This document shows, in pieces, positions 1-5,004 of a stretch of 5,004 nt of DNA; within the stretch, counting starts at the first letter, position 1, and each line of letters starts with the position of its first letter. The stretch lies in assembly GCA_030424705.1 (NCBI GenBank), contig JAUHWJ010000215.1:1-5004 (forward strand), in the 5' to 3' direction. Both the position numbers and the translations under genes were made by a program. This DNA comes from Alphaproteobacteria bacterium. Lineage in GTDB: Bacteria > Pseudomonadota > Alphaproteobacteria > Rhodobacterales > Rhodobacteraceae. The notes below the pieces were generated by a model, which made no database searches, was not told the DNA's origin, and was given only the letters and a program-made list of their open reading frames with translations.

Positions 1-1
1 T

Positions 2-1201
2 TTCCTGCCCTCGACGCGCGGGGGCACGAAGGGCCTCGGGCGCATCACGGCGGAGGCGGGGGAGATCATCGCCTATTCGACCGCGCCGGGCTCGGTTGCG
101 CAGGATGGGCCTCCGGGCGAGCTATCGCCTTACACCCGCGCGCTGGCGGAGAAGCTGGAGGAATCGCCGGATCTCGACGTGCGCTTCCTCTTCACTTCGC
201 TAGGCCGCCTGACGGAGCGATATGCAGGCGTGCAGCAGCGGCCTTACACCGAATTCGCCGCGATCCTGCCCGAGGGATCGCTGCCGCTCGGCCGGGCGGG
301 GCCGCCGCCGGCGGACGAGGCCTATCGCGTCGCGCTGGGGGGGGACGACCCTGAGGCGCTCCGGAGGGTGGTCGCCGCCTTCCCCGATCATGCTGACCGC
401 GCGGCGGCGGAGGCGCGGCTGGCGGCGCTGGAGGCGGATCGCGCCGTCTCCGCCGCTCTCGCCTCGCAGGACCGTGCGGCGCTCGAAGCGGCGCTGGAGC
501 TGGCGCCTGACCATAGGGAGCGGCCTGCGCTCGTCGCCGCCCTCGCGCTTCATGAGCGGATCGACGAGGCGCTGCGCTCCGGCGCGCTTGATGCGCTGGA
601 CGAAGCCTGGCGCGCCGCGGAGGAGACGCATCCGCGCCGGGCCGCGCTCGAAGCCGCGCTGCCCGAGGCGGTCTTCGCCGAAGCCTGCGCGAAACTCGAA
701 GGCTACGGCCTCGATTGTCCCGTTACGCCCGCCGCGCTTTCGGAAGGCGCAGCGCCCGTCGTCGCGGCAGCCGCGCCGGACGCGCCGCCGCCGCCCGCCG
801 ATCCGCTGGCGGACTGGCTGGCCGACGTGGACGACGCTTCGCTCGGCAAGGCGGAGGAGATCGCGATGGAATGGCGGCAGACGGCGCTCGCCGCGCTCGG
901 CCATTACCGGGGCGCGATCGACGGCGCCAAGGGGCCCGGCACTGCCGGGGCCATTTCCGCGTGGCAATCGGCAACCGGCATCGAGGCCACAGGCGACCTG
1001 ACGGCGCGGGAGATCGTGGCGCTGATGAAGCAGGCTGCGCCGCGGCGGGCGGAGGCGCAAGCCTATCTCGGCGTGATGTACGGGCTCGGGGTCGGTGTGA
1101 AGAAGGATCCGGAAGCGAGCCGGCGGCTTCTCGAGGGCGCTGCGGAGGGCGGCTTCTCTGACGCCCGCGCCTATCTCCGGAGCATCTCGAACACATGGTG
1201 A
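2..1201 (+). CDS. Caspase-like (peptidase C14) protein with helical repeats, peptidoglycan-binding-like domain and Sel1-like repeat; 5' end missing
   Basis: The frame is open to the left edge (first full codon at 2), giving 399 visible residues. GTG 179 is internal, not the start, because family-type sequence continues upstream of it. Visible residues 1-86 resemble the C-terminal (p10-like) half of bacterial caspase-fold proteases: a GLGRI segment, then AYSTAPGSVAQDG (24-36), SPYTRAL (42-48), and a helix ending in GVQQRPYTEF (76-85). In this family the catalytic His and Cys lie before this part, so they are outside the window. Residues 116-229 are Ala/Leu/Glu-rich and helical, with about three degenerate 40-residue repeats. 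A Pro/Ala linker (about 249-268) follows, then a peptidoglycan-binding-like domain (about 293-344, with LAALGHYRGAIDG and AISAWQ) and one Sel1-like repeat (about 350-392, with AQAYLGVMYGLGVGV and AAEGG). The stop overlaps the next gene. The caspase fold and domain order are well supported; substrate, export and activity are unknown. Confidence 0.88.
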   Translation, partial: FLPSTRGGTKGLGRITAEAGEIIAYSTAPGSVAQDGPPGELSPYTRALAEKLEESPDLDVRFLFTSLGRLTERYAGVQQRPYTEFAAILPEGSLPLGRAGPPPADEAYRVALGGDDPEALRRVVAAFPDHADRAAAEARLAALEADRAVSAALASQDRAALEAALELAPDHRERPALVAALALHERIDEALRSGALDALDEAWRAAEETHPRRAALEAALPEAVFAEACAKLEGYGLDCPVTPAALSEGAAPVVAAAAPDAPPPPADPLADWLADVDDASLGKAEEIAMEWRQTALAALGHYRGAIDGAKGPGTAGAISAWQSATGIEATGDLTAREIVALMKQAAPRRAEAQAYLGVMYGLGVGVKKDPEASRRLLEGAAEGGFSDARAYLRSISNTW

Positions 1202-1953
1202 GGCACGCTGCCCTGCTCGCCGTCGCCCTCCTCGCCGCGCCGGCGGAGGCGCAGCGGATCTGCGAGGAGGAGCTTGCGGGCACCTGCCTGAAATGGCGGG
1301 AGGAGGCGCCGACCCGCGCCGCCCCGGCCCCCGCCCCGCCGCCCCCCACGGCCGAGGCGATGGCGGAGCAGGCGCTCGGCCTCGATTCGGATGGGCGGCG
1401 GCGCGTCCAGGCCGCGCTCAACCGCGCCGGGTTCGAGGCGGGGATGCCCGACGGCGCCTTCGGGCCGCAGACGCGCCGCGCGATCCTGAATTGGCAGCGT
1501 GCGACGGGCCGCCCCGCGACCGGCTATCTCGCGGCGGAGGAGGCGGAAGCGCTTGAGGCGGCGGCCCCGCCGGCGCCCGCCGTCGCTCCTGCCCCCGCCC
1601 CGGTCGCAATCGCGCCACCGGAGGCTCCGGAGCCCGAGGCCGCGTCGCCGCTTTCGGCGGAGATGCGCCACGGCGCGAGCCGCTTCGCCCTCAGGGCGGA
1701 GCCGGCGGGAGACCAGTCGGTGACGCTGACCCTGCGCATGACGACGCAGAACCGCGGCGCGACGTTCGAACAGGCCTGCCGCGCCCCGCGTTCGGGCGCA
1801 TTCGAATGCGTGCTGGGCCAGTCCGGCTGGAACCGCGTGCGGGTCGAGGGCGCCCTGCCCGAGGTCACGCTTCGCTTCGATCCGCGGACCTTGATCATGG
1901 GCGACCCGAACGCCCAGGATTCGCCCGGCCTGCTCACCCTGACGCTGCAATAG
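1195..1953 (+). CDS. Predicted exported peptidoglycan-binding-domain protein, paralogue 1
   Basis: This 252-residue protein is of unknown function. Residues 1-19 form a signal peptide: MVRH, a hydrophobic core, and APAEA before Q20, a typical signal peptidase I site. No lipobox is present. Next come a Cys motif (C23 and C31, with EELAGTCLKWREEAP at 25-39), a Pro/Ala-rich stretch (40-54), and a peptidoglycan-binding-like domain (about 61-120, with IDG-loop-like MPDGAFGPQTRRAI and NWQ). A second Pro/Ala linker (121-151) leads to a C-terminal domain (about 160-252) of alternating hydrophobic strands with C195 and C205, ending SPGLLTLTLQ. ATG 1195 overlaps the preceding stop by 7 nt (ATGGTGA), implying translational coupling. 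GTG 1198 would give a 4-nt GTGA overlap and the same signal peptide. A weak CGGAG (1178-1182) lies 12 nt before the ATG. The four Cys are all shared with the next gene and could form disulfides in the periplasm. Binding to peptidoglycan is inferred from the domain only. Confidence 0.85.
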   Translation: MVRHAALLAVALLAAPAEAQRICEEELAGTCLKWREEAPTRAAPAPAPPPPTAEAMAEQALGLDSDGRRRVQAALNRAGFEAGMPDGAFGPQTRRAILNWQRATGRPATGYLAAEEAEALEAAAPPAPAVAPAPAPVAIAPPEAPEPEAASPLSAEMRHGASRFALRAEPAGDQSVTLTLRMTTQNRGATFEQACRAPRSGAFECVLGQSGWNRVRVEGALPEVTLRFDPRTLIMGDPNAQDSPGLLTLTLQ

Positions 1954-1968
1954 AAACCACGTATCGCG

Positions 1969-1985
1969 GATGCGTCGGGCGCATC
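1969..1985 (+). promoter_or_regulatory. Small hairpin just upstream of the ribosome binding site of the third gene
   Basis: GATGCG (1969-1974) pairs perfectly with CGCATC (1980-1985) around the 5-nt loop TCGGG. The stem ends two bases before the GGAGGA ribosome binding site. It lacks a following T-run, so it is not a convincing terminator. It could affect translation or mRNA processing between genes 2 and 3, but a 6-bp stem in G+C-rich DNA may also be chance. Confidence 0.35.
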
Positions 1986-1987
1986 AC

Positions 1988-1993
1988 GGAGGA
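1988..1993 (+). promoter_or_regulatory. Ribosome binding site that fixes the start of the third gene
   Basis: GGAGGA is a strong Shine-Dalgarno sequence with a 6-nt spacer to GTG 2000. The upstream in-frame ATG at 1970 has no such site, lies inside the hairpin, and would add ten charged, His-rich residues ahead of the signal peptide. The ATG at 1995 is in a different frame. Confidence 0.8.
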
Positions 1994-1999
1994 CATGAC

Positions 2000-2725
2000 G
2001 TGTCGTCGAGACGGATGCTGACGATCATCGCCGCCTTCGCGGCCCTTTCCGCCCCGGCCTTCGCACAACAGCGCGTCTGCGTGGAGGAACTGGCGGGAAC
2101 CTGCCTGAAGTGGCGCGAGGAGGCGCCGCGAGCAGAGCCGGCGGCGCCGGCGGCTGTCTCGCCGGATGCGGCGGCGGAGCGGAGCCTCGGCCTCGACTCG
2201 GCGGAACGCCGGGCGATCCAGGCCGCGCTCAACGCCGATGGGCTGGACGCCGGCGTGCCTGACGGCGCCTTCGGCCCGCGGACACGCCGCGCGATTGCGG
2301 CCTTTCAAAGGGCGCGCGGAGAGTCGGCGACCGGGTATCTGACAGCCGAACAGGCCGTGGCGCTTCGCGGCGCCGGCGCGTCTCCCGCGCAGGAAACTGC
2401 CGGCGGCGTAAGGGCGCCGCAATTCACCTCCGTCTCGAAGTTTTCAGGCAGCACTTTCCGCATAATCGTCACGCCGGCCGAAGCCGGCGCAATGCGGCTC
2501 CGTCTCCGGGTCGAGACCTTCGACGCAGGCGAACCGTTCGACCAGTCCTGCATGCTCTCGACCCAGGGCCAAGACGAATGCGTGCTCGAACAGCTTCGCT
2601 GGCACAACGTGGCTGTCGAGAGCGACTATCCTAATGTTAGGCTGCTGTTCCAGCCGACCCTGAGGCGCACCAACCCCTGGGGGCCCAGCGTTTCGCCGGG
2701 CCTGATCTCCGTCACGATAGAGTAG
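2000..2725 (+). CDS. Predicted exported peptidoglycan-binding-domain protein, paralogue 2
   Basis: This protein is 241 residues long when started at GTG 2000, chosen for the GGAGGA six bases upstream and because it gives a clean signal peptide: SSRR, a hydrophobic core at 6-18, and APAFA before Q23. It parallels the preceding gene along its whole length. It has the Cys motif (C27, C35, with EELAGTCLKWREEAP at 29-43), a shorter Pro/Ala stretch (44-53), and a peptidoglycan-binding-like domain (about 64-122, with VPDGAFGPRTRRAI and AFQRARG). The C-terminal domain (about 140-241) carries C184 and C194 and ends SPGLISVTIE. The long Pro/Ala linker after the binding domain in paralogue 1 is replaced here by a shorter Gly/Ser/Ala stretch. 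The two genes look like an old tandem duplication. No catalytic motif is visible. Likely periplasmic and possibly wall-associated; the actual role is unknown. Confidence 0.87.
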   Translation: MSSRRMLTIIAAFAALSAPAFAQQRVCVEELAGTCLKWREEAPRAEPAAPAAVSPDAAAERSLGLDSAERRAIQAALNADGLDAGVPDGAFGPRTRRAIAAFQRARGESATGYLTAEQAVALRGAGASPAQETAGGVRAPQFTSVSKFSGSTFRIIVTPAEAGAMRLRLRVETFDAGEPFDQSCMLSTQGQDECVLEQLRWHNVAVESDYPNVRLLFQPTLRRTNPWGPSVSPGLISVTIE

Positions 2726-2736
2726 CCAGGTGAGAC

Positions 2737-2761
2737 GCGCCGGCGCATGGATCGCCGGCGC
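2737..2761. terminator. Candidate bidirectional terminator between convergent genes
   Basis: GCGCCGGCG (2737-2745) and CGCCGGCGC (2753-2761) form a perfect 9-bp G+C stem with a 7-nt loop (CATGGAT). It sits in the 42-bp gap between the convergent stop codons at 2725 and 2768, where a terminator is expected. Neither side has a real T-run (CTTCTGTC follows on the + strand), so it may be a weak intrinsic terminator or an RNA 3'-end stabiliser. It would serve both strands because the stem is symmetric. Confidence 0.55.
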
Positions 2762-2767
2762 CTTCTG

Positions 2768-5004
2768 TCACTCCGCCGTCAGAAGCGGCGGCTTGTCGCC
2801 GGAAAGGCGCTTCGCCTCAGGCGGCGTCACGTCGAGGACGAGCTTGCCGTCCCGCACCTCGACCTTGACGAGCCCGCCCTTCGCGAGCTTGCCGAAGAGA
2901 AGCTCCTCCGCTAGCGGCTTCTTGATGTGCTCTTGAATGACGCGGGCGAGCGGGCGGGCGCCCATCCGGTCGTCATAGCCCTTCTCTGCCAACCATTCCG
3001 CCGCGGCGGGGCTGAGCTCAATGGCGACGGCCCGGTCCATCAGCTGCGCCTCGAGCTGAAGCACAAACTTCTCGACCACCTGCAGGATCACCTCCCGCGG
3101 CAGGGCGCCGAAGCTGACGACGGCGTCGAGCCGGTTGCGGAACTCGGGGCTGAACGCCTTCTCGATCGCCGCCACATCCTCGCCCTCGCGCCGGTCCCGC
3201 CCGAAGCCGATGGCCGTGGCCGCCTGCTCCGCCGCGCCGGCGTTCGAGGTCATGATGAGGACGACGTTGCGGAAATCGACCGACTTGCCGTTGTGGTCGG
3301 TCAACTTCCCGTGGTCCATCACCTGCAGGAGGATGTTGAAGACGTCCGGATGCGCCTTCTCGATCTCGTCGAGGAGGAGGACGACATGCGGATGCTGGTC
3401 CACCCCGTCAGTCAGGAGCCCGCCCTGGTCGAAGCCGACATAGCCCGGCGGGGCGCCGATCAGGCGGCTGACCGAATGCTTCTCCATGTATTCCGACATG
3501 TCGAAGCGCAGCAGCGTTACGCCGAGGATATCCGCCAGCTGCTTAGCGACCTCCGTCTTGCCGACACCGGTGGGGCCCGCGAAGAGATAGGAGCCGATAG
3601 GTTTCTCCGGTTCGCGAAGTCCGGCGCGGGCGAGCTTGATGGCGGAGGCGAGCGCCTCGATCGCGCTGTCCTGCCCGAAGACGACGCGCTTCAGCTTGCC
3701 TTCGAGGTCCTTCAGCAGTTCGGCGTCGTCTTTCGAGACGGATTTCGGGGGGATGCGGGCGATCTTCGCCACCACCGCCTCGATTTCCTTCGCGCCGATG
3801 GTCTTCTTCCGCTTCGACTCGGCGACGAGATGCTGCGCCGCGCCGGCCTCATCGATCACGTCGATCGCGCTATCGGGCAGCTTCCGGTCATTGATGTAGC
3901 GATGCGCAAGATCGACCGCGAGCTTCACCGCCTCGTTGGTGTAGCGGAGGTCGTGATGCTCCTCGAAATAGGGCTTGAGACCGCGGAGAATCTTCACCGC
4001 ATCGTCGACCGAGGGCTCGTTCACGTCGATCTTCTGGAACCGGCGGGAGAGCGCCCGGTCCTTCTCGAAATGCTGGCGGAACTCCTTGTAGGTCGTGGAG
4101 CCCATGCAGCGGAGCGTGCCGGACTGGAGCGCGGGCTTCAGCAGGTTAGAGGCGTCCATCGCCCCTCCCGAGGTCGCGCCGGCGCCGATCACCGTGTGGA
4201 TCTCGTCGATGAACAGAATCGCGTCGGGATGCTCCTCGAGTTCCTTCACCACGGCCTTCAGCCGCTCCTCGAAATCGCCGCGATAGCGGGTTCCGGCGAG
4301 CAGGGCGCCCATGTCGAGACTGAAGATCGTGGCGCCGGCCAGCACGTCCGGCGTCTCGCCCTCGACGATCTTCTTGGCGAGGCCCTCGGCGATGGCGGTC
4401 TTGCCCACGCCGGGATCGCCGACGAGGAGCGGGTTGTTCTTCCGCCGGCGGCAGAGCACCTGGATGCAGCGTTCGACCTCCTCGGCCCGGCCGATCAGCG
4501 GATCAACGCGGCCCTGGCGCGACTTCGCATTGAGATCGACGCAGTATTTGCCCAACGCCGTCTCCTCCTGTTTGCCGCCCGATGACTCCTGCGTTTCGGC
4601 CTCCTCCGTCTGCTCGGCGCCGCGCACCGGCCGCGGCTCGCCATAGGCCGGATCCTTCGCGACGCCGTGGCTGATGTAATTCACCGCGTCGTAGCGCGTC
4701 ATGTCCTGTTCCTGCAGGAAGAAGGCGGCGTGGCTCTCCCTCTCCGCGAAGATTGCGACGAGCACGTTCGCCCCAGTCACTTCAGAGCGGCCGGAGGACT
4801 GCACATGGATCGCCGCGCGCTGGATCACGCGCTGGAAGCCGGTAGTGGGCGCGGCCTCCGAGCCTTCGATCTCACTTACGAGCGTATCGAGTTCCTCGTC
4901 CACAAACCGGATGAGCGACGCGCGCAGCGCTTCGAGGTCGACGCCGCAGGCGCGCATGACGGTGGAGGCTTCCGGCTCGTCCACAAGGCTGAGCAGGAGG
5001 TGCT
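2768..5004 (-). CDS. clpA: ClpA, ATP-dependent unfoldase subunit of the ClpAP protease; 5' end missing
   Basis: The frame reads through the right edge with 744 full codons visible, beginning [13 protein letters not shown]. This matches E. coli ClpA from about residue 29, so about 28 N-terminal residues are missing; GTG 4984 is internal. Numbering residues from that GTG, the N-domain runs to about 106 ([20 protein letters not shown] at 60-79) and is followed by an acidic linker. AAA+ domain D1 has Walker A GDPGVGKT (189-196), pore loop RYRGDF (233-238), Walker B ILFIDE (256-261) and RRFQKI (314-319). D2 has Walker A GPTGVGKT (470-477), pore loop GYVG (514-517), Walker B VLLLDE (535-540), FRNRLD (615-620) and sensor-2 GARP (675-678). 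The ClpP-contact loop is IGF (592-594). The N-domain and the lack of a ClpB-type middle coiled coil argue for ClpA over ClpB or ClpC. ClpA unfolds substrates and feeds them to ClpP in the cytosol, with N-end-rule substrates delivered by ClpS. All key residues are intact. Its promoter, and any clpS upstream, lie outside the window. Confidence 0.97.
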   Translation of the reverse strand, partial: HLLLSLVDEPEASTVMRACGVDLEALRASLIRFVDEELDTLVSEIEGSEAAPTTGFQRVIQRAAIHVQSSGRSEVTGANVLVAIFAERESHAAFFLQEQDMTRYDAVNYISHGVAKDPAYGEPRPVRGAEQTEEAETQESSGGKQEETALGKYCVDLNAKSRQGRVDPLIGRAEEVERCIQVLCRRRKNNPLLVGDPGVGKTAIAEGLAKKIVEGETPDVLAGATIFSLDMGALLAGTRYRGDFEERLKAVVKELEEHPDAILFIDEIHTVIGAGATSGGAMDASNLLKPALQSGTLRCMGSTTYKEFRQHFEKDRALSRRFQKIDVNEPSVDDAVKILRGLKPYFEEHHDLRYTNEAVKLAVDLAHRYINDRKLPDSAIDVIDEAGAAQHLVAESKRKKTIGAKEIEAVVAKIARIPPKSVSKDDAELLKDLEGKLKRVVFGQDSAIEALASAIKLARAGLREPEKPIGSYLFAGPTGVGKTEVAKQLADILGVTLLRFDMSEYMEKHSVSRLIGAPPGYVGFDQGGLLTDGVDQHPHVVLLLDEIEKAHPDVFNILLQVMDHGKLTDHNGKSVDFRNVVLIMTSNAGAAEQAATAIGFGRDRREGEDVAAIEKAFSPEFRNRLDAVVSFGALPREVILQVVEKFVLQLEAQLMDRAVAIELSPAAAEWLAEKGYDDRMGARPLARVIQEHIKKPLAEELLFGKLAKGGLVKVEVRDGKLVLDVTPPEAKRLSGDKPPLLTAE

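Noticed and set aside
179..181. GTG 179 as the start of the caspase-like gene
   Set aside because: The same frame upstream to the window edge encodes the caspase-family segment with TAPGSVAQDG and SPYT, so the gene starts outside the window.
200..1060. - strand open frame of 286 codons opposite the caspase gene
   Set aside because: The Arg-rich product has no domain, and the + strand frame carries caspase, peptidoglycan-binding-like and Sel1-like sequence.
1231..1263. Lipoprotein signal (lipobox) in the two exported proteins
   Set aside because: The first Cys follows QRI or QRV, not a lipobox, and a signal peptidase I site (AEA or AFA before Q) precedes it in both.
1970..1999. Upstream ATG start for the third gene
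   Set aside because: It has no ribosome binding site, lies in a hairpin, and adds a charged His-rich stretch before the signal peptide; GTG 2000 has GGAGGA at ideal spacing.
2726..2767. Small gene or promoter in the convergent gap
   Set aside because: The gap is only 42 bp, lies between two 3' ends, and is mostly taken up by the hairpin.
2927..4585. Long + strand open frame (552 codons) opposite clpA
   Set aside because: It lies fully antisense to a clear clpA with intact AAA+ motifs. Long antisense frames are common in G+C-rich genes, and its translation is Arg/Asp/Glu/Leu-rich with no recognisable domain.

Overview
The window is very G+C-rich (third codon positions are mostly G or C). It comes from a bacterial chromosome, most plausibly an alphaproteobacterium. 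That guess rests on the base composition, on a ClpA with the GDPGVGKT Walker A and an IGF-type ClpP loop, and on the type of caspase-like protein present. It is not proven. No RNA gene, mobile element, CRISPR array or integration site was found.

Layout: three genes on the + strand (2-2725) face one gene on the - strand (2768-5004). Gene 1 is cut by the left edge. It encodes a caspase-fold (peptidase C14) protein whose C-terminal half carries alpha-helical repeats, a peptidoglycan-binding-like domain and a Sel1-like repeat. Gene 2 (1195-1953) overlaps its end by 7 nt, and gene 3 (start best placed at GTG 2000, end 2725) follows after 46 nt. Genes 2 and 3 are tandem paralogues. Each encodes a predicted exported protein with a signal peptide, a short Cys motif (CxEELAGTCLKWREEAP), a peptidoglycan-binding-like domain and a C-terminal beta-rich domain that I do not recognise. 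The tight spacing suggests one operon. A 42-bp gap with a strong hairpin then separates it from clpA, which runs off the right edge and lacks only about 28 codons.

Function: ClpA is the AAA+ unfoldase of the ClpAP protease, a housekeeping gene that appears to be only a neighbour. The three-gene cluster is the interesting part. All three proteins carry the same kind of peptidoglycan-binding-like module, and the first also has a protease fold, so a cell-envelope system built around a caspase-like protein is a reasonable hypothesis. The catalytic residues and the N-terminus of the caspase lie outside the window, so its activity and location cannot be judged here.
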